Positions 1 to 13,200 of a DNA stretch of 64,000 nucleotides are shown piece after piece (the stretch's first letter is position 1; the number at the start of each line of letters is the position of its first letter). The position numbers and the translations under genes are program-made. The notes beneath the pieces were generated by a model. That model had not been told where the DNA came from and ran no database searches. It saw nothing but the letters and a program-made list of their open reading frames with translations. This DNA comes from Pelodera strongyloides. Taxonomy: Eukaryota; Nematoda; Chromadorea; Rhabditida; Rhabditidae. The DNA is taken from positions 1 to 64,000 of the forward strand of contig JAANDG010000466.1 in NCBI GenBank assembly GCA_036852015.1. Reading direction: 5' to 3'.

Positions 1-1585
1 TACATCGACGGCGTGGACATTTCAACTATCGGACTTCACACACTTAGACGGTTTAATCATGGGATTAGTCTCGTTATTGCTAATTAGCCTTCTGGTCGTG
101 TCTCTGTATAATTTTGAACTTTTGACTCTACGCATAGAGAGATACAACGTTGTTTTTCAGCTCGATGGCCATCATTCCTCAGGATCCAGTAATGTTCTCC
201 GGCAGTATCCGTTACAATCTGGATCCATCCGGAATATATTCCGATGTTGATATTTGGGAAGCACTGGAAAAGACATTCATGAAGGACCGTATCACTCTAC
301 TCGATGGCTTGGACAGTCGTGTCCATTCGGGAGGCGATAACTTCTCAGTTGGAGAGAGACAACTTCTATGCCTTGCAAGAGCTCTCTTACTGTAAGTCAC
401 TTATGATTTTGGTTCACTCATCTTTGCTACGTTCCCTGCATATTGATGTGACTGTGATTTATGTGTAGCCAATGCTGTTTTAGAAAGAACCGCATTGTTG
501 TGCTAGACGAAGCTACCGCTTCTCTCGATTCTGCTACCGATCATCTTATTCACAAATGCCTGAAGGAGTGTCTCTCCGACTGTACTGTCATTCTCATCGC
601 ACACAAACTAGAAAACATCAATGGATGCGACAGAGTAATTCTTATGGATTCTGGAAAGGTGAGATTTCAAAGGCCACTTCCTAATTCTCCAGATCGTGTA
701 CTGATATTTCAATCTGTTATTTTTTCCGACTTGTTTCCCGAACTCAATTATTTCCCATTTCAGTTGGTGAAGATTGACAAGCCATCAGTTCTGATCAAGA
801 ACACCAAGAACCTTAAGAAGATCATTGAAGAGGTATGGAAGGCATTATCTTTAAATCACCATATTTTCGACATTGTAGAGATATATTTGATTTATTCCAT
901 CGTCAATTCTATTTATTATATGCTAGTCTATTGTGTTTTATGATCTACTTTAGAACGAGCCTCTGCCAGAGGAGCTCCTGCAAGAAGAGGAAGTCGCTCC
1001 AGAAACCACACAGGAGATTGATCCCAATGCACCAGAACTACAGTTGGACTGTGGTAAGTTCTTGAAATTTTTTTTAATTTTCTCGAGTCTTAAATTTAGC
1101 TCGATAATTACTTTGTCTTCACGACGAGAATTATGTTTACGTGAACGAGGCACTGTGGCTTGAATTTTATCCCCAATACCCTGTTTCTCTTCAGACAATG
1201 GTTCGTCTGACTCTGCGGACGGCTCTTCGCAGCCTGAGATGATCAGCACGCCAGCCAGTGAAGAGGCCGAGGTGGTCGGCCATCCTGATGTCGAGGAGAA
1301 GCAGTCGACCGATTCGGAACCTGAAATTATTGTTGAATCGAACGAATCAGAATCACCAGAGATGGTTGAGGTCAGTTCTGTGCGTGTACCATTTGGGAAA
1401 AAATCTGGACGCTCTAAACTTGTCTCTGCTGCATTGTGATGATGCGATATGTTAATTGACGATCACAACGGTAAAAATTATTGAATCAGTATCCTTTCCA
1501 GATTCCGCACGAATCGGCGCCGGAAAAGACTGAAGAAGCGAAGAAAGAGCGAGCTGGATCGCAAAAATCTGTGAATAAGGATTAA
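1..1585 (+). CDS. ABCC5-like (MRP family) ABC transporter, C-terminal part; 5' end outside window
   Basis: Exons 1-50, 161-391, 484-658, 764-832, 954-1053, 1195-1370 and 1502-1585 join in frame to 294 codons plus stop. They give the second nucleotide-binding domain of an ABCC exporter, which hydrolyses ATP on the cytoplasmic side of a membrane. Visible motifs (numbering of this fragment) are the Q-loop IIPQDP at 21-26, signature FSVGERQ at 78-84, Walker B IVVLDE at 98-103 with the catalytic Glu, D-loop SLD at 107-109 and the H-loop His at 134. The GERQ form of the signature and the MAIIPQDPVMFSGSIRYNLDP-like Q-loop region fit ABCC5 best. Walker A and the transmembrane domains are off the left edge. 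After the domain comes an acidic tail of about 119 residues (176-294), rich in Glu, Ser and Pro, which is unusual. The subfamily is likely, the substrate unknown. Confidence 0.9.
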
Positions 1586-4020
1586 AAGTCTTAGACGTAA
1601 TCTTAAATCCATTAAAACCGCCACCCCCTCCCTCACGGGTTAACAACTGTTATCTGCACTTATGCAGACCCACAATTCTCCTGATTTGTCATCGTCTACC
1701 AGCTTTCTAACAATTTCCGCTCTCGTTTCAGTGTATCATTCAGTTCACGTATATTCGGGCCATAGGTACGTATTAGTTGTTGCCAAATTTTCAATATGGG
1801 TACTTGTTACCAGTACTACCAAAAATCGTCACAAAATGTATGCTTACCGAGATTTGCGAATTCCCCCTGTTAGGGTACAGATTATTGTTCATTGCCCGCT
1901 TGTCGATTTATTTTGATTATAATTTATATAACAACTAACACCATTTCTAACATTCTGTGGTCACATTTCTTGTTTCCTTTGCTATAAACCTTTGCTGACT
2001 AACCTTTCATTAAGCACTTTAGAGAGCTTTTTTGAGCTTTATTTATTATCGATCGACAAATTAGTCTGTAGGTTGCTGTTCTGTTTTAGTTAACCAATCT
2101 GCATATCGTTGGAAATGTTGTGTACAATCAGTAGTGTTGTGTTATGTTATTCTTATGTGTCTTACCTGTTTTAGACTAACGTGCTGTATTGTTATATAAT
2201 TTTTGTGTATAAGTTGCAGTTAGAATGACCAGCTCTCTACCGTGCAATACTTAGGATTCTAATCGTACTTTGTATCTCAACGTCCTTTATTCCGATATTT
2301 GCTGATAGGCATTCTTCTTTTCCTCAATACTTATTATTACTTACATCATTAACATCAACGAAGCTTTCATATCTTCCATTAGTAAATTTTAATTGTGATA
2401 TTTTATTGTTTGCGTCGTCCGCTTTACTCGTTTAATAAATTTTGTGAAGCCATTTTTATTAGCCAACTCTCCATGAATTTTTAAGGACTCATTTATGAGA
2501 GTAGGTGTTTTGGTTGCAATTTAGAAGATCTGGCGTTACTTCACGAGCAACAAGTTTTTATGTTGTGCCTTATTTCGAGGAATCTATTGTGGTTGTGCGT
2601 ATGGATGTCTTCGCGGCTGTCACTTTGTCTTCTCTCCTTAATAAGAGAGCGCCTACTGTATATGGGGATGAAATATTCATCGAAGACGGCAATACTTTAT
2701 TATGTCGGTCATACAACATCGCCGTGAATAATGCATTATGGTGAACGACAATTGGTGAAAGTGAGAAGAAGAAGCATTTGTCGGGATAAAGTCAGAGATT
2801 ATTATTACTGTACTTATGAAGCAGTGCACTTTTATCATTTGCGACATTTATCGCAGGTTTTTTGTGGCCTGTTTGGGACTCCGGTTTGCTTTCTATTTAT
2901 GACGTGTGCCGACTTATTTTGACTCCAGACTTTATTGCAAAGCTTAAGAAAACTTTCTTTTTTTAGGCAAATCCTCTTTTGACATACGCTTCCCACTTTC
3001 CCTCTCTGTGCTCTCGTAGCTCTCTGGAGTGTCAGTCCGTCTAGCCCCTGCGTGTAATACGTACTCTCTCCTGGCAACGACCTGTCTTAATGTGTCATAA
3101 TTTTTACGAGATGTGCTTGCTCCAATGCTGGTGCGGGAGAACAATTACCTAATTGGGAGTAGAGGCTGGTAGTTGCAGGAATAACGGCCACCCTTCCGTC
3201 TACTTTATCGCCCCTTTCCACCAAACCACCATCTGCCACATATCCGATACAATACTTTGGATAAAGCAGGAAAACCAACATAAGAAAGAGTCGACTGTTG
3301 CATTAATTTAATCACGTCTCGTCCGCGAATGCTTCATGGTATTTTTTCGGGAGTGGCAACAAAGTTGTGCTTAACAGCACACCATCTTGTAACTTCGAAC
3401 CATGGCAAAAACATGTGTCAAGGCAGCTCGATGGTTGCACAGAAACAACATGAATACCATTAAAAACAAATGGAAAGGGGAAAATGTTATGTTTCAACCA
3501 AACGAGTTGCCTTTTATATTACTAATAATAAGCTATTTTGCGCCATTTTGTGGTGACTAACGATTGTTTTCCTAGCGACGATCCATCGGAAAGTCTAAGC
3601 ACCCCCTATAAAAAAAGATTGCCATTCGCGTCACGTAACGGTAACGCTCCAAAAGTGCATCGCCAAACGAAAAAGTAATCCTATGAAAAATTAGAGCTCA
3701 ATGAGATAAGCAAACGCGAACATTGTGTCGAGTGTCCCCGGCGATCCCGAAGCGAGATATAAGCAAAAGTCGCGTGTTAGGGAACGACTAAATAGCACTG
3801 CGACTGATAAGACGCAGAGTAGACGGCCAGTATCGATCGCACTATTGCGCAATAAAAATAGGCCAGCCTAACCTCAAACTTGGGTAATTAAACCGCAGCT
3901 GGCAAAGAACAGGGAGAAATTGTCCGAATAAATAGAAATGATGCGGCGGATCAATTTGGTACGCAAAGTGATCGTTCTTTGCATTGAAGGTACTATGATC
4001 GTCAAATTTCAGTCGAAATT
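1586..4020. other. Intergenic spacer, 3' flank of the ABC transporter
   Basis: AT-rich spacer. An AATAAA at 2434-2439 is the clearest candidate polyadenylation signal for the ABC transporter, which would imply a 3' UTR of about 850 nt. ORFs of 60-80 codons on both strands overlap each other and show no recognisable motif, so I call no gene here. Confidence 0.5.
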
Positions 4021-6177
4021 TAAAATTCACCGTAGATCAAGTCTAATGATGTAAATCTACTTCAATGATGATGTGAGACGCGCATTTGACTTAGACGGGC
4101 AACATGTCTTCTGCTTCAGAATCTATGACGTCAAAAATAAGTCGACGTTCAAAATTCGCCGTAGCGACATAGTAATGCTGCAAATCAACTTCAATGATGA
4201 TGTCAGACGCGCATTTGACTTAGACGGGCAACATGTCTTCTGCTTCAGAATCTATGACGTCAAAAATAAGTCGACGTGCAAACTTCACCGTATTGATATA
4301 GTAATGCTGCAAATCAACTTCAATGATGATGTCAGGCGCGCATTCGACTCAGACGGGCAAAACCGTTTCTGCTTCAGAATCTATGACGTCAAAAATAAGT
4401 CGCCGTGCAAACTTCACCGTAGCGACATAGTAATGCTGCAAATCAACTTCAATGATGATGTCAGACGCGCATTCGACTCAGACGGACAATACCTTTTCTG
4501 CTTCAGAATCTATGACGTCAACAAAAGGGCGACGTGCAAATTTCACCGTAGTGATATAGTAATGCTGCAAATCAACTTCAATGATGATGTCAGACGCGCA
4601 TTTGTCTTCGACGAGCAACATGTCTTCTGCTTCAGAATCTATGACGTCAAAAATAAGTCAACGTGCAAACTTCACCGTAGCGACATAGTAATGGTTCAAA
4701 TAAACTTCAATGATGATGTCAGGCGCGCATTCGACTTACAATTAGACGGGTTTCTGCTTCAGAAGCTATGACGTCAAAAATAAATCGACGCGCAAACTTC
4801 GCCGTAGCGACATAGTAATGCTGCAAATCAACTTCAATGATGATGTCAGACGCGCATTCGACTCAGACGGGCAATACCGTTTCTGCTTCAGAATCTATGA
4901 CGTCAAAAATAAGTCGACGTGCAAACTTCACCGTAGCGACATAGTAATGCTGCAAATCAACTTCAATGATGATGTCAGACGCGCATTCGACTCAGACGGG
5001 CAATACCGTTTCTGCTTCAGAATCTATGACGTCAAAAATAAGTCGACGTGCAAACTTCACCGTAGCGACATAGTAATGCTGCAAATCAACTTCAATGATG
5101 ACGTCAGACGCGCATTTGACTTAGACGGGCAACATGTCTTCTGCTTCAGAATCTATGACGTCAAAAATGAGTCGACGTGCAAACTTCACGGTAGCGACAT
5201 AGTAATGCTGCAAATCAACTTCAATGATGATGTCAGACGCGCATTTGACTTAGACGGGCAACATCTCTTCTGCTTCAGAATCTATGACGTCAAAAATAAG
5301 TCGACGTGCAAACTTCACCGTAGCGACATAGTAATGCTGCAAATCAACTTCAATGATGATGTCAGACGCGCATTTGACTTAGACGGGCAACATGTCTTCT
5401 GCTTCAGAATCTATGACGTCAAAAATAAGTCGACGTGCAAATTTCACCGTAGCGACATAGTAATGCTGCAAATCAACTTCAATGATGATGTCAGACGCGC
5501 ATTCGACTCAGACGGGCAATACCGTTTCGCATTTGACTTAGACGGGCAACATGTCTTCTGCTTCAGAATCTACGACGTCAATAAGTCGACTTGCAAACTT
5601 CACCGTAGTGATATATTAAAGCTGCAAATCAACTTCAATGATGATGTCAGACGCGCATTTGACTTAGATGGGCAGCATGTCTTCTGCTTCAGAATCTATG
5701 ACGTCAAAAATAAGTCGACGTGCAAACTTCACCGTAGTGATATAGTAATGCTGCAAATCAACTTCAATGATGATGTCAGACGCGCATTTGACTTCGACGA
5801 GCAACATGTCTTCTGCTTCAGAATCTATGACGTCAAAAATAAGTCGACGTGCAAACTTCACCGTAGCGACATAGTAATGGTTCAAATAAACTTCAATGAT
5901 GATGTCAGGCGCGCATTCGACTTACAATTAGACGGGTTTCTGCTTCAGAAGCTATGACGTCAAAAATAAATCGACGCGCAAACTTCGCCGTAGCGACAAA
6001 GTAATGCTTCAAATAAACTTCAATGATGGTGTCAGACGCGCATTCGACTAAGACGGGCAATACCGTTTCTGCTTCAGAAGCTATGACGCCAAAAAAAATA
6101 GACGTGCAAACTTCACCGTAGTGGTATATTAATGATGTAAATCAACTTCAACGACGATGTCAGACGCGCATTTAACG
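4021..6177. repeat. 129-bp tandem repeat array (about 16-17 monomers) with a CRE palindrome in most units
   Basis: The unit recurs every 129 bp; for example the TGACGTCA octamer is at 4126-4133 and again at 4255-4262. Copies are highly similar, with two main sub-types differing around GACTTAGACGGGCAACAT versus GACTCAGACGGGCAATAC. Edge copies near 4021-4060 and 6120-6177 are diverged. A variant block at about 4680-4813 recurs almost unchanged at about 5867-6000, which indicates a higher-order duplication of about 1.19 kb. There is a partial-unit insertion near 5525. Because 129 is divisible by three, long open frames run through the array (4073-4771 and 4818-5957), but the reverse strand is open too (5664-5885) and substitutions between copies alter amino acids freely. 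I read it as satellite DNA rather than a gene. Confidence 0.93.
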
Positions 6178-7212
6178 CAGAAAAAAAAAGGAAAATAGCA
6201 CATAAAATATAAGGCTTGCGCGAACGCTCAAGTAAAACGTAAAACGCTAGAGCGAGGCGCGCGCGCAGCGCGCGCCGAGCTCTAGTGTGGAATCATAAAA
6301 AAATACCACCATATTGGCACCCTGGATGCGCGAAGCACTCAGCCCGTACAACGCGCACGGTTGTTTGATAATGGGGGGTAATTAACGCTAAGTAACCCAT
6401 AGCCAATTTAACCAGTCAATTTTATTGCGTTTGCGGATTCTTAATGTAACAGTGAACATGTTGGAGGTTGCGCCACATGTCGGTTTTTGAGAATTAATTC
6501 GTGATGCTTGGTCATGTTATGATATTCTTACTTCCGGTTTCCGTTTGAGTTTCTACTTATATGATTAGGACAAGACCGTAAAGTAGATACTTTCATGGTG
6601 GTTATGTTCCGGAACGACATGGGCCCTTTTAACCGGGAGCTTCAGGGCCACTTTAGTGGCAAACAGCATCCCCAAAATTAGGATCATCCTGGCATTCAGC
6701 CGAAACCCATTGTTTTCGGGCAACCGCCATCCTTTGCATTCCACCGTTTTAATCGGATTGCATGGGAACGGAGGGAAGAGTACTGTATATGCGAAGGAGA
6801 TGAGGGACGAAAGCTGTCAAATTCATTGTTTTCGATTTTCGCGGTGTAACGGCATGCTTAGGACAATACTTCTTTTCCGTGGTGCTGAGGACTCCACCTT
6901 TCAATTTATTTGAGTTGACTTCACGATTATTTCAGACCCACCAGAAAATGACACAAAAACCATTGCATTATATACAGTATGCCACTTTCTCTAGCATTCC
7001 TCTTGTAAGGCATAACGTGAATCTAAAATACGAATTATGTCTTAATTCTTGAGTACAGTAGTCTTTTGACCTGCTTACATGGGTGAAGATGTCTTCAAGG
7101 CGCCCGCGCTGATTCGCTGAGAAGGCAGGTCGAGGCCCCGCCCCCAGTGGGTGGTCGTTCAACCGGAAGGGGATTTGACGTCGCCACCCATACATCCGAT
7201 GACCGGACGGAC
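6178..7212. other. Spacer between satellite and Lim3 start
   Basis: Holds the GC-rich palindrome described separately and the probable promoter and 5' UTR of Lim3. The 7130-7150 stretch is GC-rich (GGCCCCGCCCCCAG), unlike the surrounding AT-rich DNA, and ends in an AG about 66 nt before the Lim3 ATG. No other gene seen. Confidence 0.4.
6247..6285. repeat. GC-rich imperfect palindrome (hairpin-capable)
   Basis: Left arm CTAGAGC-GA-GGCGCGCGC and right arm GCGCGCGCC-GAGCTCTAG are inverted copies around a 2-4 nt centre, with a small mismatch between CTAGAGC and GCGCG. It lies about 70 bp downstream of the satellite, in otherwise AT-rich sequence. Function unknown. Confidence 0.75.
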
Positions 7213-10200
7213 ATGATAGGCGATCCGATCAGAGCCACCTTCGACATCAAACAGGAAACCAGCTCTTCGTCCAAGAATACAGGTACTTTTCTTAATACTT
7301 ATATTTCATGCCATTTTTATGTGCAATTCTTTGCGTAGTTCCAAGAGGCTGAAAACCTCTGACATTGGTTTTCTGGTGCAAGTGACGCTACCTACAAGTG
7401 AAATACACTGAGGACTAGTTTCCGTGTAATGTTGAATAACACACTTTTTTGATTAATAGTTTCCTGTCTAATGTTGAATGTGTTTTATTTTTCTGTACGG
7501 TTAAAACTTTTCCGATTACGACGTCATTGCGGGCAATTATACTATTTACTTCTTCAATAATGAGCTGGTTGAATGTTTACATGAAAAAATTGTTTGTATT
7601 TAGTGCTGGGCAAAGCGGCTTTAGTGCAAATTCGACCAAAAAAAAATGCCCTGATCACCATAAGAAAGATAATCTCCCAAACACTTAAACGATTTCGCTC
7701 TGTGTTATGTAGAACTCGGAGAATATACAGTTACAGGAAGCTCGTTGTAAGATTTTGAATAAGAACCTGCGTTACTGGCGTGAATGGAAATCGCTTCGAA
7801 ACGTTTGAAATAACACATTTGTATGGAACGATTCTCTTTTTCCTTTCGTTTTTAATAATTAACTTTCCATTAAACCATCTCCAGGATGTTTGCCTTGTGT
7901 CGACTAACTGCATTTGACTAGTGAATCGGTTGCTTGTTATAAAATATGCACTCGCTCCATCATGACCGAGAGTTGTCCCTACACAACTAAGTGCCTATTC
8001 TGAATACCCGGTTATCGACGTGCCGCTCCCAGTTATGGGAGAAACACGAAACTTCGAAAAGTAAACGCCAAAAAATGACGGCAAGAGAAATTGTTGTCTA
8101 ACCGCTGAATGATCCTAATGTATGCAATGCATTACGTTTTGTTTGAGTTTTCTGTATTTTAACTCTTGTTGCCCAAAGCTACGACAACTTTGCACACGAA
8201 ATTTTTCTGTTGTGAAACATGTAACACGAAGACAAAGTATGAAGTAAATGTGAAGAAACGGTAGAGTCATACAAAATTATCAACTGATGCAGAAAAAGGA
8301 ACATAGAGTGCCATTTCTAAAGGCGGAGTTCTCAAAGCCCCACAACCGAATTTCGTTGGCACAGGCAAATGGTCTGTTTCTTCATTAATACGATTAAGTA
8401 CTGTTCGCGATTATCTTATTGTCTTCACAACTACGCTATTTCGCAACAATTCATGTATATTACGTGATCATAAAGTTTTTCTTTTTTTCACTTTATGCTT
8501 CTACATGGCAGGTGGCTCGTAAATTACCTCCAGCCATTTCAGTATTATTATGTACATTTCGCTTGTTTTTGCTATCAAAAATTACGTATGTGTAGCTTTC
8601 TTTTTCATACAACATCAAGAATGATTACTTGTTGAACTTTGCTCAGTCAGTAGTTTCCGTGTTTTTCGCTGTGGCGTGCCGAAGCTAGCATTACTGCTAT
8701 GCTGCACCAACTTGAATGTATATTGAAATAACTTACACTTAGAGATTTATTCGGTTTATTTTTCATCAGATTACCCGATTGTGTGAGCCGCTGTTGGGTA
8801 GTTGCGCTGAAAATGAACCACATTCATGCAGTGTAGTTAGCCCTAGTGCATGACAAACTATAACTAGGCAAAGTAGTAAGCACGGATTTGTTGGCTGATC
8901 TGCCTGTTTATAGTTCCAGAATGTCATGTTAAAGCTGAAATCCACAATACAGAGAACTTTCTTTTAGCAGATCAGCCCTCGACAATCTGATATCCAGTCG
9001 ACTTTTCGATGCGGAAATCCGAAATATCCCTTTAAAGGCTTTTCCAGTTCAAAGTGCCGTCCTAATCTTTGTACTCTATTTCTCAATTTTTTTTTTAGAA
9101 AAATTGACGAAGTAAAGTTGAAATTTTGTCATTTTTCCGTAACTTTACTGACTTGTCTGTGTAGTCAGACTAGAGCTAGATTAAACTAAACAATTGTGAA
9201 AGGACTTGTGCTTCAGCATTTCCTCAGAGCAGTTGTAATCATCAAATCACAATCAAGTGTCCTTGCCAACTATGTGGGTGTTCTCTATAATATTCTATTA
9301 AAACGCAAACTAAGTTTCAAATACAAGCACATTAATTGCGCGTATATTATATGCAATTTTATTTCTTTCCTACATAGGCACATTTGCACATAAAACAATG
9401 AATACACGTGTGTATCTGTCGTTTAAAGTCTACGTGCCATGCTACTTTAATTGTTCTGATATAGATATACGCATCACAACACGTCAAGTAAGTAACACGT
9501 TGAAGGCCCCAAATTAGTTTAAAAATAGCCCCTACCGTTCTAAAAATAACGGACTGCGACGGTGAGGGATAATCGTGTGGTAAATAAGCTATCACATTCT
9601 CTTAAGCTTGATGATGCTGATTTTGTATAATCAGCTTATGTTGATCGAATATCGTTCATATAACGGGGAGTTTGTTCTTTTCTCAATTTCCTGTACTGGA
9701 AAGTTCGAGAAAAGCAAGGCGTAATACAGAAAACAAGTAAATTTATGCGTAATTGTCCGTCATCTGTGTTTGTTCTCAGAAATTAAAATTCAGAGTGTTA
9801 CAAGCACAGAATTTCCTTCACTCAAATTCAAAGCACGCGTTAGCTCAGCACTTTAAATACTCCGAGTTTAAACCTTACGCCAATCTTGTATTGTAACATT
9901 TCTCTATCGTAACACTTAACCTACATGCCGAACATAATTCGCGACCGAATCCACAGGCAAAATGTGTTGCCATATCCTAAATTTATGTTTCTAGCCATAA
10001 GCCCCCCCCTCTTTATAAAGACTTACAACAGTGGTCTCTTCTGAAGGTGTTCAATAAAAGAGGTTGATCACCGGGTTGGTTCAGTAGGATTAGAAGCCCC
10101 TTAGTGTGTAGGAGGGCACCTGCGCTACCTGGGATTCCCCCGTTGCTTATCACACCGAATACATAAATGGGTTCTGGTCCACCTTAGAAACGGAACACTA

Positions 10201-13200
10201 AGACATTGTACATTTAGATAATACAAACCTCATTTCAAGCGTGACCTTTGTTAAATCCGCTAAGTGAACTCTAAACGCTTTTTGCAACTCAGCGGCACAT
10301 TTCGAAGAAAGTCAATGACTAGTCGATTGAAAATCATAGAAACATCTTCCCGTATTCCAATAAACCAAATGACGAATTCCAAAATGATGAAGGGTTTCAT
10401 GTACAACAATTTTTCTAGCTGATCTGGTTTGTTGTCTTAAGGTTTCCATTCTTTAAAGAGCTCCATTGTTTGCCAGACAGGCGATTGTGGTTTTCCGCGG
10501 AATTAAGACTGCGAAACCATACAAGATTTTTAAACTGACAGCTTTGGGCCCAGTACTAGACACTTAGACAGGCACTTTGCGTTTTGGGTATTTTATAGAC
10601 AGCATCATTCTTTATCTCCTTTTATGAGTAGCACTTTGATAATCTTGGATTCGGTTTAATATTTGCTTATATCAAGTGTTTACCTGTTCATTTCACCATC
10701 TGTAATTTGAGTCACTTATAGATGCTAGCAGTTGAATTTCAGATAAGTTATAAAAACCCTTATTGTCAATTTTGTGGGCTACAAACTGAATGGATCTGGC
10801 AATACAGGCATCGTCGTCACGGATTGGTTTGTTTTTGGATTAATTTGCTCACTCGAATATAAAAATAGGGAAACTTTTCTTCCATGCCGTCTTCAAAGCT
10901 GATTTTTTTTGCACCCGCTTTTCATTAATAGTTCTTTTTCATTGTAGTTTTCATTTAAATAATTTCGCATCTACACCTTACCACTGGATTACTAAACAAT
11001 GGGGTGAAGACATTTTCGTAAATGTTTTATCATAAATGCTCCTTGTGAAGGTGTTTCTTCACATAATGCCAGGTGCTACCGTAGGCCTAATCGCCAGTCG
11101 GCTGCCTCAAAGCTCCGAAGAGGTGACATTCAATATATCGGGTAAACAGAACAGAACAGGAGAGTGTATGTGCTCATCCGCCCAACAAAACCACAGGTGT
11201 CAATCCATTAGCTCCTCATGATGGCACTATATGGACAACAGCTGGTCGGAGTTGCCGGATTGCAATATTAGGGGGTCAGAAGGAAACTTGGTCACTCGCA
11301 GGTTCCAGTCTCTGTCAATGTACATACTGTGATTTTTTTTTGAAAAAAAAAAAAAAAAAAAAGATTAAGGCTCGGTCTACTAAGAGCGTTTCAACTGTCT
11401 TTGGAAGGCTGCAATCCTTTGTTGACAAATTTTCTTTCGCAAACACAATGATATTTCACATACTAGAAAGTGCTGCCATATTAGCCAGCAGTTTCAAAAC
11501 GCCAGTAATTATAATCCTTCTTGTTTCGTCGGAAAGAATTGTACGTGCAAATATTTGCTAATTTTGCACGAACTTACGAATTTTGTTTTCTTCCTGTTTT
11601 TCCAAACTAAAATTAGTGATGTATAAATATCATATAGGCTCGCATTATCATCCTACCCCTTTAATCAACGGACAACAAACTCCCACAAATAAAAAATTTG
11701 CATTACTTTTGAAGCGATTCCCACTATGAATACATGTAACTGATGAGCGGAAAGGATTGTGTACGGTCGCTTTGACCGATTTTACAACAAAAACTCCGTA
11801 ATAAAATCTGATCTTTATCTTTTTTTTAGAAAACACGTGTTCAAAGTGCGACGAACCGATTCGAGAAAGGTACGTCAACAGGGTACTGGAAAGGTTGGTG
11901 CTTCTTCAATATTTAACATGTTTTTGTAAATCGCCACTATCTAGTTAGGTCTATCAAAACATGGGGCAAAGTCGATTGAATTCTTCCCCGGTACAAACTA
12001 CACCACGCCAGAATTTCACATTTAAAGTATTAAGTATATCAAAAGCGAAACTAAATGCAGTCAACGTTTCATGTACAATTGAGCCGTTTCCTAAAGTATA
12101 ATCAAAATGTTGTGATGCTGTCGATGGTGAGCAAAAAAAGTTACGGTGATGTTACGGTGTAACAATAGTATATACAGCATTTTCATAGGATCTTTGGGAT
12201 AACAGTTCGAAGAGCCTCCTCTCTTATTTAGATCTTTTCACTCGCAATGCTTACGATGTTCAAGTTGTGATCAGGAGCTGACAACCACGTGTTTCATGAA
12301 GCACGACCTTTTATATTGTAAAACTCACTTCTACAAGTAAGTAACTCGTAGTATCTTTTAAAATCTTACTGCTTTACAAATTATTATTGAACAAATCATT
12401 GTTGTGCTGGTTTTTTACTACGATCTTGGTGGTCACATGCTATTTTTGACTTCTTCTTCAGACGTTTCGGAACAAAATGTGCCTATTGTAATGAAGGAAT
12501 TGTACCCGACAGTGTGATACGAAGGGTCAACGCGCATATATATCATGTGGAATGTTTTAAGTAAGTTTACTAGTTTTCTTTTGTGTGATTAGTAAGTTTC
12601 ACGAATCCGTGCCGGCAATATTTTCTTCCGTAATCTTGATTTTGCTTTCTTACCATTCTTGCGCTCCCTCTTCAGCTGAATGGTGGTTGTGAAGAAGAAT
12701 GATTATACAATAATGATCCTAACTATCCTTCAGATGTGCCGCCTGTAAACGTGAAATGAAAACCGGTGACGAATTCTACTTGATACCGCAGGATGGCCGG
12801 ATTGTGTGTAGATCCGACTATGAGGTTGCCAAGAACAAAAGTGAGCACATTCAGTTTTTTTGTTTTCAAATACGGTTTCACCCGTGTTCTTGCTATAGAC
12901 TCGCTTATGTTTTTTTCAAATTGTGCTTTTCACTTTGCTCTTACTGCACTGACGTTTTTGAACCTTTTAGAACTCAGCCAGTCGTTTCATAATACAATCT
13001 TGACTACATTTCCTTAGTGAGAGCTTGACAACGTACGATAATTTACAGCTTACGCTGGCATGCGCAATTAGTGCCGGAAAGAATGTTTCCTAGCCAATTA
13101 ACCATTCACCATGCGCAAATGTCATTGAACATATAGCCAACTCGTTTACTTCCCGCAATATGATTTTACAGTTGTACTGATATTTTTAGACATTTCAACT

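Noticed and set aside
61..160. Hydrophobic ORF suggesting a membrane segment at the left edge
   Set aside because: It is intron between two NBD2 exons; splicing 50 to 161 restores the RRSMAIIPQDP sequence.
5664..5885. Minus-strand ORF in the satellite
   Set aside because: Product of the repeat unit length; used as evidence that open frames here mean little.
11735..11765. Hammerhead-like CTGATGAG...GAAA
   Set aside because: No room for stem II between the two elements, and no flanking stems.
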